In this document: in pieces, positions 19,052 to 28,014 of the stretch | How positions within the stretch are numbered: the first letter of the stretch is position 1 | Layout: every line of letters begins with the position of its first letter | Assembly: GCF_002343915.1 (NCBI RefSeq) | Contig: NZ_NETK01000001.1 | Span: 8,322,001-8,386,000 of the forward strand | DNA: 64,000 bases | Direction of reading: 5' to 3' | Origin: Nannocystis exedens | GTDB lineage: Bacteria > Myxococcota_A > Polyangia > Nannocystales > Nannocystaceae | Program-made: the position numbers and the translations under genes | Notes under the pieces: model-generated | Databases searched by the model: none | The model's input: the letters and a program-made list of their open reading frames with translations, nothing else | Told to the model about the DNA's origin: nothing

Positions 19052-19885
19052 ATGACGCAAGTTTGGTTCATCACTGGGGCTTCGCGGGGACTTGGGCAGG
19101 AGATCGCCGAGGCGGCGCTGGCGGCCGGCGACATCGTGGTGGCGGCGGTGCGTGACCCGCAGCGGGCGGTCGCGGCGGCGGGCGAGCACCCGCGGCGGAT
19201 GTTCGTGCAGCTCGACGTGCGCGACGAGGCGCAGGTGCAGGCGGCGGTGTCGTTGGCGGTCGAGCGCTTCGGTCGCATCGACGTGCTGGTCAACAACGCC
19301 GGCTATGGCCTGCTGGGGGCGATCGAAGAGGGCGCGGCCGACGAGGTCGAGGCGCTGTTCCGCACCAACGTGTTCGGGCTGCTGGCGGTGACGCGCGCCG
19401 TGCTGCCGCACATGCGACGCCAGCGCTCCGGGCACGTGCTCAACATGTCGTCGCTCGGCGGCTACGCGTCGAGCCAGGGCTGGGGCCTGTACTGCGCGAC
19501 CAAGTTCGCGGTCGAGGCGATCACCGAGGCGCTGGCGCAGGAGGTCGCGCCGCTCGGGATCCACGCGACCGTGATCGAGCCGGGCTTCTTCCGCACCGAG
19601 TTCCTCGCCGGCGGCTCGCTCGGCCGGGTGCGGCGCGAGATCGCCGACTACGCGGCGACGGTCGGCGCGGTGCGAGCGTTCGCCGACGGCCACGACGGCG
19701 CGCAGCCCGGCGACCCGAAGCAGCTCGCGCAGGTGATCCTGAAGGTGGTGGCGGCGGAGCGCCCGCCGGTGCGCGTGCCGATCGGCGCCGACGCGTTCGC
19801 CCGCGTCGAGGCCAAGAACGCCGCGGTGGCGGCCGAGCTGGCGCAGTGGCGCGAGGTCGCGGCGGTGCGAGGCTTCGCGGGGTGA
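19052..19885 (+). CDS. short-chain dehydrogenase/reductase
   Basis: A classical SDR of 277 residues. The NAD(P) motif TGASRGLG is at residues 8-15, NNAGYG near 87, the active-site Ser in LNMSSLGGYAS, and the catalytic YCATK pair near 149-153. Charge after the glycine motif suggests NADP(H) preference, which is only an inference. The C-terminal part (PVRVPIGADAFARVEAKNA) matches the subgroup often annotated as oxidoreductase/SDR family with no defined substrate. It is cytosolic. The ATG follows GACAGGAGCAGGAC, a good Shine-Dalgarno. Expression is probably controlled by the divergent LysR. Confidence 0.92.
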   Translation: MTQVWFITGASRGLGQEIAEAALAAGDIVVAAVRDPQRAVAAAGEHPRRMFVQLDVRDEAQVQAAVSLAVERFGRIDVLVNNAGYGLLGAIEEGAADEVEALFRTNVFGLLAVTRAVLPHMRRQRSGHVLNMSSLGGYASSQGWGLYCATKFAVEAITEALAQEVAPLGIHATVIEPGFFRTEFLAGGSLGRVRREIADYAATVGAVRAFADGHDGAQPGDPKQLAQVILKVVAAERPPVRVPIGADAFARVEAKNAAVAAELAQWREVAAVRGFAG

Positions 19886-19949
19886 GCGGCGCGCGAGACG
19901 GGCACGATCAAACGTCGTGCCCGTCGAGGACGGGAGCGGGGCGGCGGTC

Positions 19950-20675
19950 TCACGTGAACCACCGGGCCAGCTCGTCGCGGCTGGCCGGCGGGGCGTCCTT
20001 GACCGGCTGCATGTCGGCGAAGATGTTGTCCTCGGCCGATCCGGTCGACAGCGGGCGCCACGGCGAGACGCCCGGCTTCGCGCCGCAGAAGTACTTCATC
20101 GTCTGGACGTCCATGAACCGGCAGTGGGTCGGGTCGGCGACGCCGTTGACGAACCGCCAGTGCGGCGACAGCACGTGCAGCACGCCGGTCGGGCGCAAGA
20201 TCCGGTGGAGCTCGCGCATCAGCCCCAGCAGGTCGCGGATGTGCTCGAGCACGTGCACGGCGAACACGTGGTCGAAGCGGTCGTCGGGGAACGGCAGGGG
20301 TCGCTCGAGGTCGGCGACGCAGTCGACCTGCGGCCCGGCCTCGCTGTCGAGCCCGATCGCCTCCGGCACCTGCTTGGTGTCGCCGCAGCCGATGTCGAGC
20401 AGCTCGAGCGGCCGGCCGGCGACGGCGAGCCGGTCCCACACCGCCAGGAGGCCCGCTTGCCGGCGCAGGAGCCCGCGCAGCAGCCCGCGCTGGGCCTCCG
20501 ACGCGACCTCGCCGGCGACGTGGGCCACGCCGCCGCGCACGCGCACGTCGAGCCGCAGCGCCGCGGTGCGTCGATCGTGCGCCAGCGTGTCGCGCAGCTC
20601 GGTCGCGATCGCCTCGTCGCGCAGCCGTCGCCACGGGAAGGTGTACGGGTCGGCGCGGATCTCCTGGTCGCTCAT
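19950..20675 (-). CDS. BON-like domain fused to a class I SAM methyltransferase
   Basis: A 241-residue protein with two parts. Residues about 15-75 (LRDTLAHDRRTAALRLDVRV then GGVAHVAGEVASEAQR) resemble a BON domain, normally a phospholipid- or ligand-binding module of envelope proteins. From about residue 85 there is a Methyltransf_11-type domain: LELLDIGCGDTKQVPEA is motif I, DRFDHVFAVHVLEHI is motif II and the acidic post region, and RILRPTGVLHVLSPH is motif III. No signal peptide is seen. The start at 20675 (MSDQEIRADP) is preferred because GGAGCGAGGG precedes it. The substrate is unknown, and I know of no common BON-methyltransferase architecture. Confidence 0.75.
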   Translation of the reverse strand: MSDQEIRADPYTFPWRRLRDEAIATELRDTLAHDRRTAALRLDVRVRGGVAHVAGEVASEAQRGLLRGLLRRQAGLLAVWDRLAVAGRPLELLDIGCGDTKQVPEAIGLDSEAGPQVDCVADLERPLPFPDDRFDHVFAVHVLEHIRDLLGLMRELHRILRPTGVLHVLSPHWRFVNGVADPTHCRFMDVQTMKYFCGAKPGVSPWRPLSTGSAEDNIFADMQPVKDAPPASRDELARWFT

Positions 20676-20870
20676 GCACCCTCGCTCCTGCCGCACGCTC
20701 GAGCGGCGCCGTGAAGTGGCCAGGCAAGCATGAAGCCAGTCGCGGGTCGGCGAGTGTGACGCGAAAGGCTCGCCGCGGCCGCGCTCGCTCGCGGCTCGCG
20801 GCGGACGGGCGAGGGGCGATGGCGTGGGGGGCCCGGGCCGCGAGCTTCACGACGGCGCCCGGCGCCCGCC

Positions 20871-21602
20871 TCACCCCATCTCGGGGATCCCGCAGCAGGC
20901 GTTCGCCTTGGCGGCGAGCATGTCGATCGACAGGCAGATGCCCTCGGCCTCGCACTCGCCGACCGGCTGGTCGTCCTCGAAGCACTGGCACGATTCGGCG
21001 TCGCACACCATCTTGAGGTTGGGTTCGAGCGGACAGTCGAGGATCCACTCGCAGAAGGTGCCCTCGATGTCGCCGCCGCCGCCGAACGAACAACCGGCGA
21101 AGCACTCCTCCTGCAGGGCGAGCGCGGCCTCGCACGGGCCGGGATCGCCTTCATCGACGCTCTCGAGCTGCTCGCAGGTCAGGCCCGTGAGGCATGCGAG
21201 CGCCGCCACCGAGGCCGCGTGACACTCGCCCTCGACGGCGTCCAGCTCCTCCGCGCAGGTCGACAGGCACACCTCCAGCGGCGTCGGCTCGCCCTGCTCG
21301 CAGGCGATGCTGTGCTCACAGAACGCCTCGCACGGGCCCGCGGGCGGCGTCTCTCCGGCAGTGATCGTGTCGTCGGACGTCGCGGTCTCCTCGCTGTTGC
21401 CGCCGGTCGTGGTGAGCGGGCCTCCGCTCGAGGTCGGCTCGGAGGCCTTGCCGCTGGTGCTCGACCCGGACTCGCCCTCGCTGCTCGCGGAGCCGTCGGT
21501 GCCGGGGCTTTCGCCGGTGGTGGAGTCGCTGTCGCCCTTTTCCGCGCCGCACGCGAGGGCGAACGCGAGGGCGATGCTGGCAGTGATGCGATAGGTGGTC
21601 AT
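20871..21602 (-). CDS. Cys-rich lipoprotein with Ser/Thr linker
   Basis: A 243-residue predicted lipoprotein. The signal peptide ends IALAFALACGAE, with lipobox Cys17. About 65 residues of Ser/Thr/Gly/Asp/Glu-rich linker follow, then a domain of roughly 150 residues with about 20 cysteines. The first part of that domain (CEAFCEHSIACE, CLSTCAEELDAVEGEC, CLTGLTCEQ, CEAALALQEECFAGC) has the same cysteine spacing as the C-terminal domain of the lipoprotein at 23882. It is probably on the outer face of a membrane. Function is unknown. Confidence 0.8.
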   Translation of the reverse strand: MTTYRITASIALAFALACGAEKGDSDSTTGESPGTDGSASSEGESGSSTSGKASEPTSSGGPLTTTGGNSEETATSDDTITAGETPPAGPCEAFCEHSIACEQGEPTPLEVCLSTCAEELDAVEGECHAASVAALACLTGLTCEQLESVDEGDPGPCEAALALQEECFAGCSFGGGGDIEGTFCEWILDCPLEPNLKMVCDAESCQCFEDDQPVGECEAEGICLSIDMLAAKANACCGIPEMG

Positions 21603-21765
21603 GAAAAGCCTCGAAGGCCACAAAGTATCACTCGTGGCCCGTATCGCCACGGACTGGCTTCGGAACAGACGATCGTGGCCGGGCTCGCTGCGCGTCCGCG
21701 ACACCATTGGCCCGGCGATGCAGCGAGCGGGCCGGCGAGGCAGGTGCCGCCGGAACGTCCTTTCG

Positions 21766-23079
21766 CTATTGTGACGGATTGGCGCGACGCGGGGCGGGCG
21801 GGATCAGCTCGACCTGGGCGACGGCCCGGGCGGTCGTGTCGAGGACGACCAGGGCGCTGCCGTCGTTCGCGGCCAGGCGGGCGCCGGGGTTCGGCAACCC
21901 GCGGGCGAGGTGACAACAGAGGCCGCCGATCGTCGAGACGCCCTCGGGCTCGCCGAGGCCGAGCGAGAGCTCGCGATTGACGTCGCGGATCGGGGTGTGG
22001 CCCTGGATCACCGCCGACCCGTCCTCTCGCCGGACGATGGGCTCGCGCGCCTCCTCGTGCTCGCTGAAGACGTCGCCGACGAGCTCCTCCATGAGATCCT
22101 CGAAGGTGACCATCCCCGAGACGGCGCCGTGCTCGTCGACCGCGAGCGCCAACCTCGCATTCTCGCGGCGCATGAACTGGAGCACCTCGATCGCCGGCAC
22201 CGTCTCCGGGAACAGCTTGACGGGGCGCAGCAGCGACGCGAGGTCGACGCTTCGATCTTCTCCCCACGCGCGCGCGAGGATGTCCTTGGCGCTGACGTAG
22301 CCGACGATGTCGTCCGGCTCGCTGTCGTAGACGAGCGTGCGCGAGCGGCGGGCCGCGAGGATCGTCCGGCGCTGCTCGTCCGCCGGAGCGCGCAGGGCCA
22401 CCGCGTCGATGCGATTCCGCGGGATCATCACAGTCCCGAGCGGCAAGCGGTCGAAGGTGAGCGCGCGCGAGGCCAGCTCGCCGGCGCCCTCGTCGACCTC
22501 GCCGGCCTCGGCCGCCTCCTCGACCATCTGCTGCAGCTCTTCCTTGGAGATCCGCGTCTCCATGAAGTCGGTCCGGTCGGAGAAGGGGCGCAGGATGAGG
22601 TTCGAGCTGGCGGTCAGCAGCCAGACGACGGGCCTGGCGGCCCGGGACAGCAGGTGCAGCGGCCGCGCGATCAAAAGCGCGTACCCCTCGCCCCAGCGCA
22701 GCGCGAGCGACTTGGGCACGAGCTCGCCGAGCACGAGGCTCAGGTAGGAGACGCCGATCACGACCGTGGCGAGGGCGAGCTCGGGGGCGCTGCCCTCGAC
22801 GCCCGGGATCCGGCGCAAGGCGGGCTCGAGCTGCCGTGCGAGGTTGGCGCCGCCGACGGCCGCGGCGGTGGTGCCCACGAGGGTGAGCCCGACCTGAACC
22901 GTGGCGAGGAACCGCTCCGGCTCCGCCCGCAAGTCGGACACCGCCTGGGCGCCGCGCCGCTGTTCGTCGACGAGCTGCCGCAAGCGCGACGGTCGCAACG
23001 AGACGACGGCGATCTCGGCGGCCGCGAACACGCCGTTGGCGAGGACGAGCAGCAGGATGAGAGCGAGCTCGACGACGAT
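21766..23079 (-). CDS. CNNM/CorC-type membrane protein with CBS pair (hemolysin family)
   Basis: About 437 residues if translation starts at ATC 23079; the first conventional in-frame start, GTG 23031, would delete most of the first membrane helix. The N-terminal CNNM transmembrane domain (VVELALILLLVLANGVFAAA onward, with three to four hydrophobic segments) is followed by two CBS domains (VMIPRNRIDAVAL near 220; DEHGAVSGMVTFEDLMEELV near 310) and a C-terminal CorC_HlyC domain. Family members are inner-membrane Mg/Co transport or efflux proteins. GGAGG at 23089-23093 lies exactly 9 bases before the ATC, and an in-frame stop at 23104-23106 leaves no ATG, GTG or TTG upstream of codon 17. Confidence 0.88.
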   Translation of the reverse strand: MVVELALILLLVLANGVFAAAEIAVVSLRPSRLRQLVDEQRRGAQAVSDLRAEPERFLATVQVGLTLVGTTAAAVGGANLARQLEPALRRIPGVEGSAPELALATVVIGVSYLSLVLGELVPKSLALRWGEGYALLIARPLHLLSRAARPVVWLLTASSNLILRPFSDRTDFMETRISKEELQQMVEEAAEAGEVDEGAGELASRALTFDRLPLGTVMIPRNRIDAVALRAPADEQRRTILAARRSRTLVYDSEPDDIVGYVSAKDILARAWGEDRSVDLASLLRPVKLFPETVPAIEVLQFMRRENARLALAVDEHGAVSGMVTFEDLMEELVGDVFSEHEEAREPIVRREDGSAVIQGHTPIRDVNRELSLGLGEPEGVSTIGGLCCHLARGLPNPGARLAANDGSALVVLDTTARAVAQVELIPPAPRRANPSQ

Positions 23080-23088
23080 GGCGACGCA

Positions 23089-23093
23089 CCTCC
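23089..23093 (-). promoter_or_regulatory. Shine-Dalgarno that points to an ATC start
   Basis: Reads GGAGG on the minus strand. Nine bases separate it from ATC at 23077-23079 in the CNNM frame. A GTG overlapping this site is out of frame with the protein. Confidence 0.6.
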
Positions 23094-23328
23094 GCCGGTG
23101 CTGTTAGCACAGGGCGCGCCGCATGCCTGGCGGCGCCCTCTGCCAGCGTCCGCCGTTCGCAGCGACGCCGGGCTCGTCCTGGATTCGTGAGACATGGCCC
23201 GAGGGGCAGGAAATCATCGCATGGGGTCGGCGCGCGCGGCGAGTCGCGCTCGCCGGGGCGGCGCCGCGAATCGTCTGTTTATCGATGGATGAGCCCGTCG
23301 CGCCGCGGCCTGGGCGAGGCGGCCGCCA

Positions 23329-23748
23329 TCAGCCCTGGGTCCCGGTTCGGTAGGGGTCGGGGACGCGACGCAGCCGGTTCCACAGCTCGTGGTCGGTGTC
23401 GGACTTGGCGACGATCAAGCGGCCGTCACCGGCCTCCATCTCGCCCGTCGCCGTGAACTCGCGCCGCTGGGGGTCTTCGAGGTCGATGTAGGTGGCGCGC
23501 TGGAGCAGGCGAGAGCCGGGCGGGACGATGCGGATCCGCTTCAGCTCGTCGGCGGAGAACTCGGCGAAGCGCGTGTGCGCCGCCTTGATGTCGTAGAGCG
23601 AAAGACCCGCTCGCTCGGGATGCTCGCCCTCGGTCCCGATGTTCTGTCCGGCGAGGGCGTCCGGGTTCAGGTCCCCCCGAAGCTCCTCGGGGTGCTTGTC
23701 GACGTCTTGCGCCTGGGGCGTCCGGCGGTTCCCCTGGTGGGTGTTCAT
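23329..23748 (-). CDS. small hypothetical cytosolic protein
   Basis: A 139-residue hydrophilic protein without signal peptide or membrane segment. The N-terminal third is Asn/Asp/Glu/Gln-rich and probably disordered (NRRTPQAQDVDKHPEEL). The rest has a beta-like pattern with LKRIRIVPPGSRLLQRATY and FTATGEMEAGDGRLIVAKSD. The composition is unlike shadow frames and codon bias is normal, so I accept the gene. The ATG at 23748 (MNTHQGNRRT) is chosen over an upstream start at 23775. I do not recognise a family. It lies alone between convergent and tandem neighbours. Confidence 0.65.
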   Translation of the reverse strand: MNTHQGNRRTPQAQDVDKHPEELRGDLNPDALAGQNIGTEGEHPERAGLSLYDIKAAHTRFAEFSADELKRIRIVPPGSRLLQRATYIDLEDPQRREFTATGEMEAGDGRLIVAKSDTDHELWNRLRRVPDPYRTGTQG

Positions 23749-23881
23749 GGCTCGAAGGTGGCACCCGCTGCCCACCCGGCAAGCGAGCGGCTCGGCGCGT
23801 GAGCGGGCGGGCCGTGCTCGCTGCGCCGAGGCTGCTTGAGCGAGCAGCCGGGCCGGCAGCGACGATCCGGCGAGCTCCAGG

Positions 23882-24586
23882 CTAATTGCACGCTGCGGTG
23901 TAAGCCATGGCCGCGCCGAGGCAGGGGCCGTATTCGTCGTAGATCAGGGCGTCGGAGACCCCGTCGCAATCGAGCCCGGCGACACAGTCGAGGTATACGA
24001 TCGCGGCCTGGGCGCAGGCGCCCTGGTCCTCGGCGAAGTTGGCGATGCAGCTGTTGGTGCAGCCGGCGGGAAAACCGATGCCGCATTCGTCGACGGTCTT
24101 CTCGCAGAGGCCCTCGCAGGCCTCCGGGAGGCTGCTGCTGCCGGGGTCGCCGGTGGATGAATCCGCGGTCGTGCTCGTCGTGCCGGTGAACGTCGCGGCT
24201 GTGGTGGTCGTGTCGGTCGTCTCGCCGGCGCCCGTCGCGGTCGAATCGTCGCTCGTGCTCGTCGTGTCGGCCGTCTCGCCGGCGCCCGTCGCGGTCGAAT
24301 CGTCGCTCGTGCTCGTCGTGTCGGTCGTCTCGCCGGCGTCCGTCGAGCTCGAGTTCGTCGGGGCTGTGGTGGTCGGGTCCGTGGAAGCGGTGGGGGAAGA
24401 GGTCGAGCCGCCGGTCGACGACGTGGAGCCGCTGGTCGAGCCGCCGTCACCGGCACTCGTCGGGGGCGGCGTGTTCGGGTCGTCGTCGCACCCGAACGCC
24501 AGGAGCGCCGTCAAGCTCAAGGAGGCACGTAGAATTCGCAGGCCGCGCGTGGATGCGCGGGACCGCATGATGCGGACGTTCAGCAT
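23882..24586 (-). CDS. Cys-rich lipoprotein with TTSTSDD repeat linker
   Basis: A 234-residue predicted lipoprotein with lipobox LLAFGCDDD (Cys33 counted from the ATG at 24586, which has GGAG 8 bases upstream). The linker is about 115 residues of Ser/Thr/Asp/Gly and contains an imperfect tandem repeat of 17-19 residues built around DTTSTSDDSTATGAGE. The C-terminal 80 residues carry ten cysteines (CEGLCEKTVDECG, CTNSCIANFAEDQGAC, CVAGLDCDG, CLGAAMAYTAAC) spaced like those of the lipoprotein at 20871. This appears to be a shared myxobacterial surface domain of unknown role. Confidence 0.8.
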   Translation of the reverse strand: MLNVRIMRSRASTRGLRILRASLSLTALLAFGCDDDPNTPPPTSAGDGGSTSGSTSSTGGSTSSPTASTDPTTTAPTNSSSTDAGETTDTTSTSDDSTATGAGETADTTSTSDDSTATGAGETTDTTTTAATFTGTTSTTADSSTGDPGSSSLPEACEGLCEKTVDECGIGFPAGCTNSCIANFAEDQGACAQAAIVYLDCVAGLDCDGVSDALIYDEYGPCLGAAMAYTAACN

Positions 24587-24890
24587 GGTCGTTCTCCGGG
24601 GGGCGCCCTGCGATGTCGCGGAGCCGGCGATTTCAATTCGCTCACCCTGGCGATTTTTTGCGTCCGGGCTGGGCGACGGTGCCGAGGCTCCTCGCGTTCG
24701 GCCTTGAGCACGACGGGCACCGCCTGACCCTCGAAGTCGACGATGGAGCCGCGCGGACGACCTCGCGGCCGGCTGCGCACGGATCCGTCGCGCCGTGCAT
24801 CGAGACCTGCCTCACCCGCTCGCGCAGGCGGCGGGCTGCGCAGGCGAGGCGCCGCGGCGACAATGCCGGCGCGAAGGAGAGGACGCCGAG
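24587..24890. promoter_or_regulatory. divergent intergenic region
   Basis: 304 bp between a lipoprotein reading left and the S8 protease reading right. Both promoters should be here. I see an AAGGAG Shine-Dalgarno for the protease at 24874-24879 and no named operator. Confidence 0.4.
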
Positions 24891-26771
24891 ATGCTGCAGA
24901 TCGCCGCGCTAGCCGTCGCCACCGGCCTGGTGGAGCCACCGACGTGGGTGTTTTTCCGCGACAAGCAGGTCGCGGGGGCCGAGCTCGAGGCGGCCCTCGA
25001 GCGACAGGAGCGGGAGCTCGCGCCGCGAACCCTGCGGCGGCGCGCGCGGGTCCGCGGCGATCGAGGGGTCGATGTCCGCGACGTCCCCCCGGCGCCCGAC
25101 TATGTGCAATCGGTCGCGGCCACCGGGGCCCGGGTTCGCGTCACTTCGCGCTGGCTCAATGCGGTGAGCGTCGACGCCGACGCCGTCCAGCGGGCCGCGA
25201 TCGCCCGCCTGCCGTTCGTCGCCGGCGTGCGGCCGGTGGCGCCGACGCGGCGGCACGAGCACCTGCCCGTGAAGGGCGAAGCGCCGACGTCGTGGGCCAA
25301 GGGCCTGTCGTGGCCGCACCTCTCGGCGCTGCACGTCCCGGAGCTGCACGCGTGCGGCCTGACCGGCGCGGGCGTGGTCGTCGGGGTGCAGGACACCGGG
25401 TTCTTGCTCGAGCACCAGGCGTTCGCCGGGGTGCAGGTGATCGCGGCCCGCGACTTCGTGCAGGGCGACGACGTCGTCGCCGACCAGGAGGGCGACACGC
25501 CCGGGCAGCATCACCACGGCACCGGCGTGCTGTCGCTGATCGTCGCCGACGACGGCGAGGTGTTCTCCGGCGTGGCGCCCGGGGTGTCGGTGCTGCTGGC
25601 CAAGACCGAGCGCATCGACGTCGAGGAGGCGTACGAGGAGGACTTTTACGTCGCCGGCCTCGAGTGGATCGAGGGCATGGGCGCCGACATCTTCACCGCG
25701 TCGCTCGGTTACTCGGACTGGTACGAGCCGCAGCAGCTCGACGGCAAGACCGCGGTCGTCTCGCAGGCCGCCCAAGTGGCGGTCGCCAACGGGCTCATCA
25801 TGTTCGCGGCGATCGGCAACGGAGGGCCGGACCCGAAGACGCTCGACGCACCGGCGGACGTCGACGGCGTGATCGCCGTCGGCGCGACCGACTTCGACGG
25901 CGTCGTCACCCCGTTCTCCTCGCGCGGGCCGACGGCCGACGACCGGATCAAGCCCGACGTGGTGGCGCCGGGTCAGGACGTGTGGATGGCCCGGTCCGAC
26001 AGCCTCGTCGCCTACGAGATGTCGCAGGGCACGAGCCTGTCGACGCCGCTGGCCGCCGGCATCGGCGCGCTGCTGCTGGAGGCCTACCCCGACCTCGATC
26101 CGGCCGGGATGGCGGCGCTGCTGCGCGCGACCGCGACGCAGCCGAACGCGCCCGACAACGACGCCGGCTGGGGGTTCATCGACGGGCTCGCGGCCGCGGG
26201 GCTCCACTGCACGTGCGTCGACGACGACGCCGACGGGCACTTCGCGGCCGCCTGCGGCGGCGACGACTGCGACGACGACGACCCGGCCAGCCACCCCGGC
26301 GCGAGCGAGGTGTGCGACGGACGCGACAACGACTGCGACGCGGCGCTGCCCGCCGAGGAGGTCGACGGCGACGGCGACGGGGTCCGCCTGTGCGCGGGGG
26401 ATTGTGATGACGCGGACCCGGCGAGACACCCCGGGGCGATCGAGCGCCCCGACGATTGCATCGACAACGACTGCGACGGCGAGGGCGACCCGGCGTGCGC
26501 GCCGACGACCGGCGAGGCCAGCGACACCGGGGCGACCGCCGATCCGCCGACCGGCACCACGGGCGCGAGCTCGAGCGACGGGGCGAGCGACGGCAGCACG
26601 TCGGTGACGAGCACGAGCACGAGCGACGGGGCGAGCGACAGCGGCGCGCCGGCGACCGGCGACGGCGGCTGCGGCTGCAGGGCCGAGGACGACGGGCGGC
26701 CCACGTGGCTCCTGCTGCTGCTGGCAGCCCTGCCGCGCCGGCGCCTCCGCGCCCGCGGACGGCCCGGGTAG
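24891..26771 (+). CDS. secreted subtilisin-like (S8) protease with MopE-type repeats and MYXO-CTERM tail
   Basis: A 626-residue peptidase of family S8. A short N-terminal hydrophobic stretch is followed by an I9-like prodomain region and the catalytic domain with Asp168 (VGVQDTGF), His209 (HHHGTG) and Ser382 (QGTSLSTP), plus the oxyanion Asn in AAIGNGG. From about residue 440 come two MopE-type Asp/Cys/Asn segments (DDADGHFAAACGGDDCDDDD; ERPDDCIDNDCDGEGDP), thought to bind calcium. A Ser/Thr linker follows, then GCGCRAEDD, a hydrophobic helix and a basic tail, which is the MYXO-CTERM sorting signal. It is probably processed and displayed on the outer surface. AAGGAG lies 11 bases before the ATG. 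Confidence 0.93.
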   Translation: MLQIAALAVATGLVEPPTWVFFRDKQVAGAELEAALERQERELAPRTLRRRARVRGDRGVDVRDVPPAPDYVQSVAATGARVRVTSRWLNAVSVDADAVQRAAIARLPFVAGVRPVAPTRRHEHLPVKGEAPTSWAKGLSWPHLSALHVPELHACGLTGAGVVVGVQDTGFLLEHQAFAGVQVIAARDFVQGDDVVADQEGDTPGQHHHGTGVLSLIVADDGEVFSGVAPGVSVLLAKTERIDVEEAYEEDFYVAGLEWIEGMGADIFTASLGYSDWYEPQQLDGKTAVVSQAAQVAVANGLIMFAAIGNGGPDPKTLDAPADVDGVIAVGATDFDGVVTPFSSRGPTADDRIKPDVVAPGQDVWMARSDSLVAYEMSQGTSLSTPLAAGIGALLLEAYPDLDPAGMAALLRATATQPNAPDNDAGWGFIDGLAAAGLHCTCVDDDADGHFAAACGGDDCDDDDPASHPGASEVCDGRDNDCDAALPAEEVDGDGDGVRLCAGDCDDADPARHPGAIERPDDCIDNDCDGEGDPACAPTTGEASDTGATADPPTGTTGASSSDGASDGSTSVTSTSTSDGASDSGAPATGDGGCGCRAEDDGRPTWLLLLLAALPRRRLRARGRPG

Positions 26772-27201
26772 GGCGGACGTTCGCGGCACGCGCGAGCCGA
26801 CGGCGCGGAGCAGCAGGCGGCAGCGGGCCGGGCGCGCGCCGCGATTGACAGAGCTTGCATGGTCTTGGGGGCATGTCTTGATGGACATGCTCCAAGACGC
26901 TCGACCTCGATCACGCCTCCTGCGTACGCTCCTGAGCGCGAACGTCAAGAGCGATTTCGACCCTCACGACGCCGGCACGCGGGGCATGCACCGCCTCCGC
27001 GCTCCATTCGTGGCACCGTCGCGCCCCGAGGCGCCCGTCATGCTCGCTCCACGAACCAGCGGGGGCAGCTCGCAGGCATGGCCAGGCCGGCATGAATCCG
27101 TCGAGCGAGGCCGGGTCTCGCGGGCCTTTCGCGTGAAGCAAGGCACGAGGCCTGCGCCGAGCGCTGCGCGCGAGCCCATCAGCCCGGCCGGCTCGAATGC
27201 T
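26772..27201. other. non-coding region
   Basis: 430 bp between the protease stop and the next lipoprotein. Apart from the palindrome at 26863-26897 I see nothing that can be named. The frame open across it has no signal and no domain. Confidence 0.4.
26863..26897. repeat. interrupted palindrome with GCATGTC...GACATGC core
   Basis: Two nested stems: TCTTGG pairs with CCAAGA at the outside and GCATGTC with GACATGC inside, with a TTGATG loop. It sits in 430 bp of non-coding DNA between the protease and a lipoprotein. The ATGTC/GACAT half-site recurs in other gaps of the window. Confidence 0.7.
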
Positions 27202-28014
27202 ATGTTGCAGCGGATGCAGCGACTCGCGATTTGTTGGTTGATGATAGCGGCGTGCGGGCCAGAGGCGCCGGAGGGCGGCTCGACCGCGATGGACCCCGAT
27301 CCGTCGAGCACGACCCCTTCGTCGACGGACACGCCGATCCCGTCGACGAGCACGGCGGCCACCACCGAGGTGCCGACCACCGGTGCGCCGGCCACCGAGG
27401 GAGCCACGACGACCGACGGCACAAGCGCGGCGTCGTCGACCACCGACCCGACGCCGGCGACCTCGACGACGGGCGACACCTCGAGCGGGGAATCGACGGC
27501 CACCGAGGGCAGCACGACCGGAGACGCGGCACCGTGCTGCGTCGCTCCGGACGAACCGACGTCGAGCGTGCAGGCCCAGACGCCGGTCGGCACGAGAACG
27601 CTGCCGTGGGCCGTCTACGGCATCTCGGGCGGCGAATGCGGCGGCGCGCGGTTCCTGTACCTGTTCTCCGAGGCATCCGGCGTGGAGGCGCCATTGTTCG
27701 CGCTGGATGGGGTCGATCATGTGGAGGTGATGATCAGCAGCTCCATGGACATGTGGCCGGACGACTTCATCGGCACCGGCCCTGCAGAGGTGACGGCGCA
27801 CTTCGACGGCCAGTCGGCGAGCATCGCGGGCGAGATCACGATCCTCCAGTACGACAGCGGCTCCGAGGACACCCTTTGGTGCGAGCCGGAGGCGACACCG
27901 GTCATGCCCGACGCCCACATCTCGTTCACGATCGCCTTGAAGGCCGACGGCTGGGACATCGCCGGCGAGGTAATGGCCGACTACTGCCCGGCGCTGAGCA
28001 AGTTCTGTCCGTGA
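27202..28014 (+). CDS. lipoprotein with Thr-rich linker
   Basis: A predicted lipoprotein of 270 residues. MQRLAICWLMIAACGPE supplies the signal peptide and lipobox (AAC). About 90 residues of Thr/Ser/Ala/Pro/Asp linker follow, then a globular domain of roughly 150 residues that begins with a CC pair and is beta-rich (TLPWAVYGISGGECGGARF, VEVMISSSMDMWPDDFIGTG, ISFTIALKADGWDIAGEV), with six to eight Cys. ATG 27202 or 27214 could start it; neither has a strong Shine-Dalgarno. No family is recognised. Confidence 0.72.
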   Translation: MLQRMQRLAICWLMIAACGPEAPEGGSTAMDPDPSSTTPSSTDTPIPSTSTAATTEVPTTGAPATEGATTTDGTSAASSTTDPTPATSTTGDTSSGESTATEGSTTGDAAPCCVAPDEPTSSVQAQTPVGTRTLPWAVYGISGGECGGARFLYLFSEASGVEAPLFALDGVDHVEVMISSSMDMWPDDFIGTGPAEVTAHFDGQSASIAGEITILQYDSGSEDTLWCEPEATPVMPDAHISFTIALKADGWDIAGEVMADYCPALSKFCP

